NCBI RefSeq assembly: GCF_003591005.1
Contig: NZ_QYYD01000010.1
Span: forward strand, 124,001-188,000
Direction: 5' to 3'
Source of the DNA: Rhodopseudomonas palustris
GTDB taxonomy: Bacteria > Pseudomonadota > Alphaproteobacteria > Rhizobiales > Xanthobacteraceae
Length of the DNA: 64,000 bases
The position numbers and the translations under genes were made by a program. Below, one piece after another: positions 18,654 through 27,886 of the stretch (position 1 is its first letter; each line of letters starts with the position of its first letter). The notes under the pieces were generated by a model. That model was not told the DNA's origin. It worked only from the letters and a program-made list of their open reading frames with translations, and did no database searches.

Positions 18654-19868
18654 TTACTTCGCCGCATTCACCAGCGGGCAACCGCCGTCCTTGAGCGGAC
18701 GGAACGCCTTGTCGCCCGGAACCGTGGACAGGATCTTGTAGTAGTCCCACGGATACTTGGACTCCGACGGCTGCTTCACCTGCAACAGATACATGTCGCG
18801 GATGACGCGGCCGTCCTCGCGGATCATGGCGTTTGTGGTGTAGAAGTCGTTGATCGGCATCTTCTTCATCTCGGCGACCACCACCGAGCCGGCATCGCTC
18901 TTGGTGGCGTCAACCGCCTTCAGATAATGCGTCACTGCGCCGTACACCGCGGCCTGCAGGCTGCCCGGCGCCTTGCCGCCGAACCGCGCCATGAAGCGCT
19001 TGCTCCATTCGCGGGTCTTGTCGTTGGCGTCCCAATAGAAGCTATCGGCGAAGATCAAATCCTTGGCGCTCGCGAGGCCGAGCGCGTGGATATCCGGCAG
19101 ATTGACCAGCAGCGCGGCGATGCTCTGGCCGCCCGCGGTGATGCCGAACTCGTTGGCCTGCTTCAGCGCCGACATCATGTCGGCACCGGCATTGGCGAGG
19201 CCGATCACCTGCGCCTTGGAGGCCTGCGCCTGCAGCAGATAGGACGAGAAGTCCGACGAATTCAGCGGATGCTTGGACGAACCCAGCACGGTGCCGCCCT
19301 TGGCAAGGATCACCTTGCTGGCTTCGGCTTCGAGCGCCTGGCCGAAGCTGTAATCGGCCGTGAGGAAGTACCAGCTCTTGAGGCCCTTCTCGACCAGCGG
19401 CGCGGTGGCGACGTTGGCCAGCGCGTAGTTGTCGTAGGCCCAATGCACGCCGACCGGCGAGCACGCCTTGCCGGTGAGATCTGGCGTGCCGGGACCGGTC
19501 GCCAGGAACGCCTTGTCCTTGTCGCGCGACAATTGCTGCACGGCCAGCGCCACGCCCGACGACACAACCTCGGTGATGGTGTCGACGCCCTCGGTGTCGT
19601 ACCATTTGCGCGCCAGCGCGAGGCCGATATCCGCCTTGTTCTGATGATCGGCGGAGATCACCTCGACCGGCATGCCGGCCGCCTTGCCGCCGAAATCCTC
19701 GACCGCCATCTTGGCGGCCAGCACCGAGCCGGCGCCGACATTGTCGGCATAGGGGCCGGACATGTCGGTCAGCACGCCGATCTTCACGGTGCCGTTGGAG
19801 ATTTCGGCCGAAGCCGACGTCACCGACATCAGCACGGCGGCGGTCGCCAGATAGGATTGCAACTTCAC
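18654..19868 (-). CDS. LivK-type ABC substrate-binding protein without local permease
   Basis: 404-residue periplasmic binding protein (Peripla_BP_6) with a Sec signal ending near ASA at residue 21. Mature start VKIGVLTDMSGPYADNVGAGSVLAAKMAVEDF. It is closely similar to the binding protein at 30689-31942 (shared NKAD, DLTGK-CSP, YDNYAL-type stretches, QASKAQVI, KYPWDYYK). No permease or ATPase lies in this operon, so it must use a transporter encoded elsewhere. Position after the hydrolase gene and before the aldehyde dehydrogenase suggests it imports the compound that these enzymes degrade. Confidence 0.88.
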   Translation of the reverse strand: MKLQSYLATAAVLMSVTSASAEISNGTVKIGVLTDMSGPYADNVGAGSVLAAKMAVEDFGGKAAGMPVEVISADHQNKADIGLALARKWYDTEGVDTITEVVSSGVALAVQQLSRDKDKAFLATGPGTPDLTGKACSPVGVHWAYDNYALANVATAPLVEKGLKSWYFLTADYSFGQALEAEASKVILAKGGTVLGSSKHPLNSSDFSSYLLQAQASKAQVIGLANAGADMMSALKQANEFGITAGGQSIAALLVNLPDIHALGLASAKDLIFADSFYWDANDKTREWSKRFMARFGGKAPGSLQAAVYGAVTHYLKAVDATKSDAGSVVVAEMKKMPINDFYTTNAMIREDGRVIRDMYLLQVKQPSESKYPWDYYKILSTVPGDKAFRPLKDGGCPLVNAAK

Positions 19869-19919
19869 GAGTGAACTCCTCCCTTGTGTTTTATCAGCAG
19901 GCGCGAGATCGCCCGCCGC

Positions 19920-20762
19920 TTACTTGATGGCCGCGAGCACCGGCAGCAGATGGCCGAGGAACGCCTCGGGATCCTCGCTCATCGGAAAATGGCCGAGGCC
20001 CTTCATGATCGTCACGTTGCTGCCCGGAATGCTGCGCGCGACCGCCAGCGTTTCTTCCGGCGTGCACGAGTAGTCGTATTCGCCGGACAGCAGGAACAGC
20101 GGGCACTTCCTGGTATCGATCTGCGCGACGCGGTCGCGGATGTCGCCGTCCTGCTTGTAGAAATACAGGTCGCCCTTGAACACGCCGGGGCCGCCCTGCA
20201 TGTAGTGCCACAGCGTTTCCCACCGCTCCTTGCCGGGCGCATCCGGGCCGACTAGGCCCGACACGATCGCGGCGCAGACTTCGCCGCCATGCACGTCCGG
20301 CCGGTGCAGGAAGTTGAGGTCGTAATACGGATCGACATGCGCCCCGGCCTGCAAGCCGATGATGGCGCGGAAGCGCTCGGGATGCTCCAGCGCCAGATGC
20401 AGCACGATGCGGCCGCCGATCGAGCAGCCCATCACGATCGGACGATCGAGCTCCAGCGCGCTCATGATCTCGAGAATCATGCCGGTGTATTGCGCCGAGG
20501 TCAGTTGATACTCTTCGTTGTGCCAGCCGGCCGGCGGCGACGACTTGCCGTGCCACGGCATGTCGAAGGCGATGACGCGATGCTTGGCGGTGACCCGCGC
20601 ATCATTCATCAGCGCGCGATACTGCCGGCCGTCGGCGCCCGCGGTGTGCAGGCAGAGCAGCGGCGTGCCGGTGCCGGCCTCTTCCACATAGACGCGGTGC
20701 GGCCGGCCGAACAGATCGAGATTGAGATAGCGCCCGATCACGGGCTCGAACGAGACGGTCAT
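19920..20762 (-). CDS. Alpha/beta-fold hydrolase
   Basis: 280-residue serine hydrolase. The nucleophile elbow GCSIGG, an N-terminal strand PLLCLHTAGADGRQY, FDMPWHGKSSPP and a C-terminal GLGHFPMSEDP (catalytic His) are visible; the acid is likely in LSGEYDYSCTPE. Start at 20762 (MTVSFEPVIGRYLN) overlaps the stop of the preceding SCP2-like gene by 4 bases. It could be an esterase or C-C bond hydrolase; the coupled CoA ligase and acyl-CoA dehydrogenase suggest it opens or de-esterifies an organic acid precursor. Substrate unknown. Confidence 0.85.
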   Translation of the reverse strand: MTVSFEPVIGRYLNLDLFGRPHRVYVEEAGTGTPLLCLHTAGADGRQYRALMNDARVTAKHRVIAFDMPWHGKSSPPAGWHNEEYQLTSAQYTGMILEIMSALELDRPIVMGCSIGGRIVLHLALEHPERFRAIIGLQAGAHVDPYYDLNFLHRPDVHGGEVCAAIVSGLVGPDAPGKERWETLWHYMQGGPGVFKGDLYFYKQDGDIRDRVAQIDTRKCPLFLLSGEYDYSCTPEETLAVARSIPGSNVTIMKGLGHFPMSEDPEAFLGHLLPVLAAIK

Positions 20763-21127
20763 GCCGAGGCTCCGGTCGCACGCAGTTTCGCCAGCGCTTC
20801 CTTGAAGTAGCGCAGATTGGCCATGAAGATCTGCAGGTTGCCCTCGGCCCTCAGGGTGCGCCGCTTGATCAGCGCCATCAGGTCGTGCGAGCCCGGCCGC
20901 GGCCTGGCGGCCCAGAACTGCGCCCACTCCTCCTCGGAGGCGCGCAGCGCGAACGACCAGGACGGCATCACGAACGGCCCGCGCGTCACCGACACGATGC
21001 GGCCTTCGGCGATCGTCACCAGCCAATCGGTCGGACCGACCGCGAGCAGCAGCGTGGTCGACAGAAAGCGGCCGCGCTTCACCAGCATCTCGTCCGCATT
21101 GACCCTGGATGTCAGGTTTTCGATCAT
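20759..21127 (-). CDS. Small SCP2-like protein
   Basis: 122-residue protein with no signal or membrane segment. The pattern DWLVTIAEGRIVSVTRGP then LRASEEEWAQFW and a C-terminal GNLQIFMANLRYFKEAL resembles the sterol-carrier-protein 2 fold, which binds lipids or acyl-CoAs. It has a strong AAGGAGG site and 4-base overlaps with both the acyl-CoA synthetase before it and the hydrolase after it, so it is made in step with them. It may present or shield a hydrophobic substrate. Family call is from pattern only. Confidence 0.5.
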   Translation of the reverse strand: MIENLTSRVNADEMLVKRGRFLSTTLLLAVGPTDWLVTIAEGRIVSVTRGPFVMPSWSFALRASEEEWAQFWAARPRPGSHDLMALIKRRTLRAEGNLQIFMANLRYFKEALAKLRATGASA

Positions 21128-23229
21128 GTGTCCTCCTTGTCCGCGAGCGCCACCAGCGCATCGACCGCGACGACGCCGCTCCCCACCTGGTTGATGATCA
21201 GCGGGTTGATCTCGGCGTCGCGTACGTGAACCTTGTCATCGACCGCCAGCCGCGACAACGCAACGATCGCGCGCGCCAGCGCCTCGAGATCGCCGTGCGG
21301 CTTGTTGCGGAAGCCGCGGAACACACGGCTGATCGCCAGCTCATCGATCATGTCTCGCGCGCCGTCGAGGTCGACCGGCGCGAGCCGGATGCTGCGGTCG
21401 CGATAGATCTCGGTAAAGATGCCGCCGGCCGCGAGCAGCACGATCGGCCCAGCCTCCGGGTCGACCCGGTAGCCGAGCAGCATCTCGTCGAGCCCCGACG
21501 TCATCGGCTGCACCAGCACCCGTTTCAGCGCAGCGCCCGGCTGATGCGCCGCGACATTCGCGGCGATGCTGGTTGCAGCCCGCTTGACGCCGGCCTCATC
21601 GCCGACGTTGAGAACGACGCCGCCGACCTCGGTCTTATGCGCGATCTCGGCCGACAGCAGCTTGACGGCGACCGGATAGGCGAACGGCAGGTCGACCGAT
21701 TGCGCCCCGACATCAACCGCGACAGCCGGCGCATGCGCGATGCCGAGGCGGTCGAGCAGCTGATAGGCCTCTAACTCATCGAGCTGACGCGTCGCGCCTG
21801 CTACCCCGGGCGGCAACGGCAGTTCGCGCCGCGGCTGCCGCCGCAGCAGCGCGGCGCTGATCGCGTCCGCGCAGCTGTCCGGCGTGCGGAAGTTCGGCAC
21901 GCCGGCTTGGGTGAGCATCGCCAGCGCGTCGGGCGCCTCGGGCACCACGAATGCGACCAGCGGCTTGGCCGAGCCGGCGCTGTCGATCACCGGCTTGACG
22001 GCGAGCTCCGGTTGAAACCGCGCCGATGAGCCGGTGACGGCGACGACGACATCGAATTCGGGCGCCGCCAGCATGGTCTGCAACGCCGCTTTCATGATTT
22101 CGTAGCGCGTGCCGGCCAGCGTCAGGTCGATGATGCGCTCGTGATGCGCCGTAACGCCGGCCTCGCCGAGGCGATCGAACGTGTCATTGCTCGGCTTGAC
22201 CACCTCGATATCGCGGATGCCGAGTTCGTCGACCACCATGGCGGCGCCGCCGCCGGTGGTGGTGACGACGCCGACGCGCTTGCTGCGTTGCCCGGCCGCG
22301 CGCGGCGGCAGCTTGTGCAGCAGCGGCAGCGCCTCGATCAGCGTTTCGAAATTGTTGACGCGGGCGATGCCGCAATCGGCCAGGAACGCGGCGGCGACGT
22401 CGTCCTCACCGGCCAGCGCGCCGGTGTGCGACAGCGCGAGTTCGGCCGCCATAGCAGAACGCCCGAGCTTGTAGGCGATCACCGGCTTGCCGCGCTCGGC
22501 GGCCGCGAGCGCAAAGTCGCGCAGATCCTGCGCGCGCCGGATGCTTTCGAGGAACAGCATGTAGCCGGTGACGTTCGGATCATCGAGCGTCGCGGCGCAG
22601 ATCTCGCCGAGGCTGAGATCGATCTCGTTGCCGACCGACACCAGCCCGGCGAAGCCGACATTGCGTGCTTTGCCGCGCGAGATCAGCCCGCCGAGCAGGC
22701 TGCCGCTGTGCGACGCGACGAAGATGCCGCCGCGCGGCAGGTCGCCCTCGGCGAACGCCGCGTTGGCGGTGATGATCGTGTGGCTGTGCAGATTGATGGC
22801 GCCGAGGCTGGACGGACCGAGGATGCGCAGCCCGCTCGCCGCGCAGATCGCCTTCAGCCGCTCGACCCGCGCGAGCCCGGCGTCGCCGCCTTCCGAAAAA
22901 TTCGACGCCAGGATAGTCGCAACCGGAATGCCGAGGCGCGCGCAGGCCTCGGCAGCGGCGATGGCGTCATCGGTCGGCGTCAGGATGAAGGCGTGATCGG
23001 GCACCGCGGGCAGCGCATCGAGCGACGGCCACGCCGTCTCGCCGAGCACCGTCGCGCGCCGCGGATTGATCGGATAGATCGTGCCCGGGTAGCCGGCGCG
23101 CCGCAGATATTGCAGCGGCCGCGCCGAGGTCTTGGATAGATCGTCGGACGCGCCCACCAGCGCGATGCTGCGCGGCGCCAGCAGCGCCTGCGCCCATCGC
23201 GGCGATGTCGGCGCGTTACTCAACGGCAC
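21124..23229 (-). CDS. ADP-forming acyl-CoA synthetase (acetyl-CoA synthetase family)
   Basis: 701-residue fused alpha-beta enzyme of the ADP-forming acyl-CoA synthetase class. Order: CoA-binding Rossmann domain (SIALVGASDD near 17), succinyl-CoA-ligase-like domains with the phospho-histidine in LSHTGALAGEDD near 265-275, then an ATP-grasp domain (YPVAVKLLSAEIAHKTEVGGVVLNV). There is no C-terminal GNAT domain, so it is not a Pat-type acetyltransferase. It overlaps the acyl-CoA dehydrogenase gene by 14 bases. It probably activates the acid handled by this operon to its CoA thioester. Confidence 0.85.
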   Translation of the reverse strand: MPLSNAPTSPRWAQALLAPRSIALVGASDDLSKTSARPLQYLRRAGYPGTIYPINPRRATVLGETAWPSLDALPAVPDHAFILTPTDDAIAAAEACARLGIPVATILASNFSEGGDAGLARVERLKAICAASGLRILGPSSLGAINLHSHTIITANAAFAEGDLPRGGIFVASHSGSLLGGLISRGKARNVGFAGLVSVGNEIDLSLGEICAATLDDPNVTGYMLFLESIRRAQDLRDFALAAAERGKPVIAYKLGRSAMAAELALSHTGALAGEDDVAAAFLADCGIARVNNFETLIEALPLLHKLPPRAAGQRSKRVGVVTTTGGGAAMVVDELGIRDIEVVKPSNDTFDRLGEAGVTAHHERIIDLTLAGTRYEIMKAALQTMLAAPEFDVVVAVTGSSARFQPELAVKPVIDSAGSAKPLVAFVVPEAPDALAMLTQAGVPNFRTPDSCADAISAALLRRQPRRELPLPPGVAGATRQLDELEAYQLLDRLGIAHAPAVAVDVGAQSVDLPFAYPVAVKLLSAEIAHKTEVGGVVLNVGDEAGVKRAATSIAANVAAHQPGAALKRVLVQPMTSGLDEMLLGYRVDPEAGPIVLLAAGGIFTEIYRDRSIRLAPVDLDGARDMIDELAISRVFRGFRNKPHGDLEALARAIVALSRLAVDDKVHVRDAEINPLIINQVGSGVVAVDALVALADKEDT

Positions 23230-24379
23230 GAGCCACAGCTCCGCGCTGATCGAAGCGGCGCTCGAACACGTCTTCGGCGATCCGGTTCTTGAGGATTTCG
23301 GTCGAGCCGCCGGCGATCATCCAGCCGCGGGTGCGGCGCATGCAGTACTCGGCGAGCGCCTCCTGGCTATAGCCGAGCCCGCCCATGATCTGCACCGCCT
23401 CGTTCGCCACCTCGAAGCCGGCCTGGTTGCAGGCGAGCTTGGCGATCGCGGTCTGATACGGCGACGGCAGCCCCTCGGTGATGCTGGCGGCGCGATACAG
23501 CAGCAGCTGCGCCGATTCCAGCTTCAGCGCCATGTCGGCGAATTTCCACTGCAGGCCCTGGAATTCGCACAGCGGGCGGCCGAACTGCTTGCGGATCAGC
23601 GCATGCTCGCGCGCCAGATTGAAGGCGTGGCGGCCGAGCGCCAGCGACCGCGCCGAATTGCCGAGCCGCTCGACGTTGAAGCCGGAGATCTGCTTCTTGA
23701 AGCCGCCGAGCCCGAGCAGCACGTTGGCGGCCGGGATCCGGCAGTTCTCGAAGTACAATTGGCTCCACTGCTCGCCGCTCATGAAAGCCGTCGGCTTGCC
23801 GACGGTGAAGCCCGGTGTATCGCGCTCGATCAGCACCGAGCCGATGCCGCCGACGCCCGGCCCGAACCGGACATAGACCAGATAGACCGCAGCATCCGGA
23901 CTATGCGTACCGAACACCTTGCTGCCGTTGATCAGGTAATCATCGCCATCGGCGGTCGCGGTGGTCTTCAGCTCGGTCGCAGCGGAGCCGGCGTCCGGCT
24001 CGCTCATGCCGAGGCTGATGCAGCTTCGCCCGGCCAGCAGATCGGGCAGGAAGCGCGCCTTCTGCTCGGGCGTCGCGTATTCCACGAAGGTGCGGATCGG
24101 ACCGAAATTGCCGGCCTGCACGATATCGGCGCTGCGCGGGCACACCGCCGCGACCTGCTCGATCGCGATCACCGCGTCCATCAACGTGCCGCCCTGGCCG
24201 CCATCCTCCGGATCGAACGGGATGCCGAGCAGCCCCTGCTCGGCGAGCAGCTTGGCGGTTTCGAACGGGAAGTGCGGATCGTGGGCGCGCGCCAGTGCAC
24301 CATCTTTCAGATGCGCTTCGGCAAAGCGCCGCACCGAGGTGGCGAAAGCTTGCTGTTCTTCTGTGAGTTCGAAATCCAT
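23216..24379 (-). CDS. Acyl-CoA dehydrogenase
   Basis: 387-residue FAD flavoprotein introducing an alpha-beta double bond into an acyl-CoA. FAD-binding segments MSEPDAGS (near 125) and RKQFGRPL, and IMGGLGYS, are standard. The usual catalytic Glu in YEGT is absent: the site reads IAGGST at 355-360. Glu237 in FNVERL falls where isovaleryl-CoA dehydrogenase keeps its base, so a branched or otherwise unusual substrate is likely. First gene of the leftward operon, divergent from the LysR gene. Confidence 0.87.
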   Translation of the reverse strand: MDFELTEEQQAFATSVRRFAEAHLKDGALARAHDPHFPFETAKLLAEQGLLGIPFDPEDGGQGGTLMDAVIAIEQVAAVCPRSADIVQAGNFGPIRTFVEYATPEQKARFLPDLLAGRSCISLGMSEPDAGSAATELKTTATADGDDYLINGSKVFGTHSPDAAVYLVYVRFGPGVGGIGSVLIERDTPGFTVGKPTAFMSGEQWSQLYFENCRIPAANVLLGLGGFKKQISGFNVERLGNSARSLALGRHAFNLAREHALIRKQFGRPLCEFQGLQWKFADMALKLESAQLLLYRAASITEGLPSPYQTAIAKLACNQAGFEVANEAVQIMGGLGYSQEALAEYCMRRTRGWMIAGGSTEILKNRIAEDVFERRFDQRGAVARAVE

Positions 24380-24455
24380 GGGTCCGCCGCAGCTGAGGTG
24401 GCGCCCTGTTTCCCAGCACAGCCGCGGGCGGGCAACTGTGCATCGGTTATTGCAT

Positions 24456-24472
24456 CATTACTTTTTGTAATG
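24456..24472. promoter_or_regulatory. Inverted repeat between divergent LysR and acyl-CoA dehydrogenase genes
   Basis: CATTAC-TTTTT-GTAATG is a perfect 6-bp palindrome with a 5-base centre. It contains the T-N11-A pattern used by LysR regulators and lies 14 bases before the LysR start and 77 bases before the dehydrogenase start. A LysR-type site controlling both genes is the simplest reading. Confidence 0.6.
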
Positions 24473-24485
24473 CTACGCTGCGGTC

Positions 24486-25415
24486 ATGGCCGAGAAGGAA
24501 ATCCCGCAGTCCGAATGGCTGCCGCCGCTCAATCCGCTGCACGTGTTCGAGGTCGCGGCCCGGCTCGGCAGCTTCACCAAGGCGGCCGAGAAGCTGCGCG
24601 TGACCCAGCCGGCGATCAGCCGGCAGGTGCGCACGCTCGAAGATTTTCTCGGCGTGCGCTTGTTCGAGCGCGACCAGCAGGGCATCCGGCTGACGCCGGC
24701 CGGCGAACAGTTTCAGCGCGAGATCTCGCCGGCGTTCCATATCATCCGGACCGCGGCGGCTAACCTCAAGGAGACCCGCAAGGTCGAGCCGCTCAAGATC
24801 CGCGCCTACACGACCTTCGCGTCGAAATGGCTGATCCAGCGGCTGCCGGCCTTTCACGTCGCGCATCCGAACATCCGGCTGAACATCAGCAACGTCGTCG
24901 CCCCGATCGACTTCGCCAAGGACCGCGTTGATCTCGCGATCCAGTTCGGCGACGGCAACTGGCCGGGCGTCGTGTCGGAATTGCTGTTCACCGATCTCAT
25001 TCAGCCGGTGTGCAGCCCGAAACTACTGAAGAGCGTGCGGCTCACGGAAATCGACGATCTGCGCAATGTGCAGATGCTGCACTCGCATTATCGCCGCACC
25101 GACTGGCACGACTGGCTGGCCGCCGTGAACCGCACCGATCTCATCACCAGCAACGAGATCAGCTTCTCATCGTCCATCCTGACCTATCAGGCCGCCGCCG
25201 AGGGCGTCGGCGTCGCGATCGGCCAGATCCATCTGCTGCGCAACGAAATCACCGACGGAACGCTGGTGCCGCTGTTCGACGCGCCGTTCGAGCGCAAGCT
25301 GGCGCACTACGTGGTGCGCCCGAAAGGCCGCCCGCTCAACCGCAAGGCGCGCAGCTTCCTGAATTGGCTGCGCAAAAGCATGGACGAATTCGCAGCCGCC
25401 GCTCCTGGACGCTAG
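24486..25415 (+). CDS. LysR-family transcriptional regulator (GcvA-like)
   Basis: 309-residue DNA-binding regulator. The N-terminal winged helix (residues about 16-75: LHVFEVAARLGSFTKAAEKL, VTQPAISRQVRTLE) is typical LysR; the remainder is a two-lobed effector-binding domain with GcvA-like features (DLAIQFGDGNWPG). It is divergent from the acyl-CoA dehydrogenase operon, across a 106-base intergenic region carrying a palindrome, so it likely controls that operon in response to a pathway metabolite. Confidence 0.9.
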   Translation: MAEKEIPQSEWLPPLNPLHVFEVAARLGSFTKAAEKLRVTQPAISRQVRTLEDFLGVRLFERDQQGIRLTPAGEQFQREISPAFHIIRTAAANLKETRKVEPLKIRAYTTFASKWLIQRLPAFHVAHPNIRLNISNVVAPIDFAKDRVDLAIQFGDGNWPGVVSELLFTDLIQPVCSPKLLKSVRLTEIDDLRNVQMLHSHYRRTDWHDWLAAVNRTDLITSNEISFSSSILTYQAAAEGVGVAIGQIHLLRNEITDGTLVPLFDAPFERKLAHYVVRPKGRPLNRKARSFLNWLRKSMDEFAAAAPGR

Positions 25416-25446
25416 TGGCAGGACTGACCACCGGCACGGGCAACGA

Positions 25447-25659
25447 CTAGCCGCTCGGCGCCTCGGTGGCGTCATCCTCCGGCTCAGGCAGCATGCCGCT
25501 GCCCGGCGTCTTGCTCTCGTCGGTCAATTCGGGCTCGGCGTGCGGGCCGGCAGGATTGGGATCCTTCCGCCCGTCGGAGCCTCCACTGGCGGACGACCTG
25601 GGCGCACCACCATCCCGGGTTGGCTGCGGCTCTGTCTTGCCCGAGTTGCGCTCCACCAT
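25447..25659 (-). CDS. Small hydrophilic hypothetical protein
   Basis: 70-residue protein, Pro-, Gly-, Ser- and Glu-rich with no hydrophobic segment, likely disordered. ATG at 25659 is 7 bases after AGGAG; an in-frame GTG 6 bases upstream is too close to that site. It is convergent to the LysR gene and stands alone. No domain recognised. Similar short disordered proteins are common in this bacterial group, without known roles. Confidence 0.5.
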   Translation of the reverse strand: MVERNSGKTEPQPTRDGGAPRSSASGGSDGRKDPNPAGPHAEPELTDESKTPGSGMLPEPEDDATEAPSG

Positions 25660-25826
25660 CTTCACACTCCTGCTCGCTTGAACCTACGCCGGGCTGCGCT
25701 GACGCGGCATCCACCCGGCTGCACGAGCAACCATCGGCGGATCGCGTCAGTTCCTCGTCAAGCACAGCGGAATTGGCAAGCACTGCGCAGGAGCGCGCGA
25801 AGATGAACATAAGTCATTGATAACAT

Positions 25827-25901
25827 TGGCTGGGGCGGGAGGGATCGAACCTCCGCATGGGGGAATCAAAATCCCCTGCCTTACCGCTTGGCTACGCCCC
25901 A
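25827..25901 (-). tRNA. tRNA-Gln (anticodon TTG)
   Basis: 75 bases on the minus strand. A 7-bp acceptor stem (TGGGGCG with CGCCCCA), the anticodon loop TTTTGAT giving TTG, a T-arm with GGTTCGATCC, and an encoded 3' CCA after discriminator G are all visible. It lies between the small hypothetical gene and the acyl-CoA dehydrogenase gene, with about 160 bases free of features on its left-hand flank. Confidence 0.95.
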
Positions 25902-26104
25902 ACGCGCAGCGGCCGCTTCGGGGCGGCCGCCGGCGGAATCATGGTCCGGCTCCGCCGGTCTATAGAGCCGGCGGCGAGTTTTCAACCGCCCCGGCCGGCC
26001 AGGGGCCGGCGAAATTCCGCTCCTGCGGCAGCGTGACGAAAGGTTGAGAGCGGGCGGTTTTCATGGAAGAAGGCGGCCAGTGCTCCGTCAGCCGGGATCC
26101 TCAC

Positions 26105-27886
26105 ATGACCTATCGCGCTCCGATCGACGACATCCTGCTCTCCCTCAACCACGGCGCGGGCCTGCAGGCCGCGGTGGCGGCCGGGCATCTCGGCGACTAC
26201 GACGGCGACATCACCGCGCAGGTGCTGGAAGAGGCCGGCAAATTCGCCGGCGACATCCTGGCGCCGCTGAACCGCGTCGGCGACAAGCATGGCATCAAGC
26301 TCGAGCACAACGCCGTCACCACCGCGCCGGGCTGGCCGGATGCCTATCAGCGCTGGATCGCGGCGGGCTGGAACGCGGTGTCCGGGCCGGAGGAATTCGG
26401 CGGCCAGGGCCTGCCGGCGGCGCTCAATGCGGTCTGCACCGAGCTGTGGGCGTCGTCCAACATGGCGTTCGGGCTGTGCCCGCTGCTGACGCTGTCGGCG
26501 ATCGACGCGCTGCATGCGCATGGCAGCGACGAGCTGAAAGAGGTCTATCTCGGCAAGCTGGTGTCGGGCGAATGGACCGGCACCATGCAGCTGACCGAGC
26601 CGCAGGCCGGCTCCGACGTCGGCGCGCTGCGCACCCGCGCCGAGCGCGCCGCCGACGGCAGCTACAAGCTGTTCGGCAGCAAGATCTTCATCACCTACGG
26701 CGACCACGACATGACCGACAACATCGTGCATTTCGTGCTCGCCCGCCTGCCCGACGCGCCCGCCGGCACCAAGGGCATCTCGCTGTTTCTGGTGCCGAAG
26801 TTTTTGGTCAACGGTGACGGCACGCTGGGCAAGCGTAACGACATCTTCCCGAGCGGCGTCGAGCACAAGCTCGGCATCCACGCGTCGCCGACTTGCACCA
26901 TGCAAATGGGCGACCAGGGCGGCGCGATCGGCTATCTGATCGGCGAGGAAAATCGCGGCATGCAGTGCATGTTCACGATGATGAATCAGGCCCGGCTCGG
27001 CGTCGGCCTCGAGGGCGTCGGCATCGCCGATCGCGCCTATCAGCAGGCGCTGGCCTATGCGCAGGAGCGCAAGCAGGGCCGCGCCATCGGCAGCGACAGC
27101 AAGGGCTCCGATCCGATTATCAAGCACCCCGACGTCAAGCGCATGCTGCTGACGATGCGGGCGCTGACCGGCGCGGCCCGGACGATCTGCTACGCGACCG
27201 CGGTGGCGCTGGATATCGCCGCGCGTAGCAGCGATGCGAAAGTGCGTGCCGCCGCCGCCGCGCGCGCCGCGCTGCTGACGCCGATCGCCAAGGCGTTCTC
27301 GACCGACATTGGCACCGAGGTCGCCTCGCTCGGCGTGCAGATCCACGGCGGCATGGGCTTCATCGAGGAAACCGGCGCCGCACAGCATTATCGCGACGCC
27401 CGCATCGCGCCGATCTACGAAGGCACCAACGGCATCCAGGCGATCGACCTTGTCACCCGCAAGCTCGGTGTGAACGGCGGCGAGTCGGTGTGGACGCTGC
27501 TCGGCGAACTCGACCTGATCATCAAGGACGTCGAGGCCAGCAATGATCCGGCGTTCGGCGCCACTGGTCCGCGGCTGCGCGATGCGCTCGAGGCGCTGAC
27601 CCGCGCCAGCAAGTATCTGCTCGACAAGCTCGGCTCGTCGACCAATGACGCGCTGGCCGGCGCGACGCCGTATCTGCGGCTGTTCGGCGCGACGCTGGGC
27701 GGCTGCTCGCTCGCCGCCGAAGCGCTGGCGGCGCGCAATCTCGAGGGCGTTGCCGAGCCGGCGCGCTATGTCGCGCTGGCGCGGTTCTTCGCCGAGAGCG
27801 TGGCGGTGCAGGCCGGCGCGCTGGAGCGCAATGTGGTCGACGCCGCCGCCGGGCTGCAGAATGCCGACGCGGTGCTGACCGCCTGA
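26105..27886 (+). CDS. Acyl-CoA dehydrogenase, long form with C-terminal extension
   Basis: 593-residue FAD enzyme of the FadE5/DmdC-like long acyl-CoA dehydrogenases. An N-terminal segment (MTYRAPIDDILLSLN) precedes the dehydrogenase core with MQLTEPQAGSDVGALRT, QIHGGMGFIEETGAAQHYRD and the catalytic Glu in YEGTNGIQAIDL. A C-terminal helical domain of about 130 residues follows. Start at 26105 matches family N-termini. It is followed 183 bases on by an enoyl-CoA hydratase gene in the same direction, giving two successive beta-oxidation steps. Confidence 0.9.
   Translation: MTYRAPIDDILLSLNHGAGLQAAVAAGHLGDYDGDITAQVLEEAGKFAGDILAPLNRVGDKHGIKLEHNAVTTAPGWPDAYQRWIAAGWNAVSGPEEFGGQGLPAALNAVCTELWASSNMAFGLCPLLTLSAIDALHAHGSDELKEVYLGKLVSGEWTGTMQLTEPQAGSDVGALRTRAERAADGSYKLFGSKIFITYGDHDMTDNIVHFVLARLPDAPAGTKGISLFLVPKFLVNGDGTLGKRNDIFPSGVEHKLGIHASPTCTMQMGDQGGAIGYLIGEENRGMQCMFTMMNQARLGVGLEGVGIADRAYQQALAYAQERKQGRAIGSDSKGSDPIIKHPDVKRMLLTMRALTGAARTICYATAVALDIAARSSDAKVRAAAAARAALLTPIAKAFSTDIGTEVASLGVQIHGGMGFIEETGAAQHYRDARIAPIYEGTNGIQAIDLVTRKLGVNGGESVWTLLGELDLIIKDVEASNDPAFGATGPRLRDALEALTRASKYLLDKLGSSTNDALAGATPYLRLFGATLGGCSLAAEALAARNLEGVAEPARYVALARFFAESVAVQAGALERNVVDAAAGLQNADAVLTA

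Noticed and set aside
20763-21161. N-terminal extension of the alpha/beta hydrolase
   Set aside because: The upstream in-frame residues overlay the SCP2-like gene in another frame and are low-complexity; the ATG at 20762 overlaps the previous stop by four bases.
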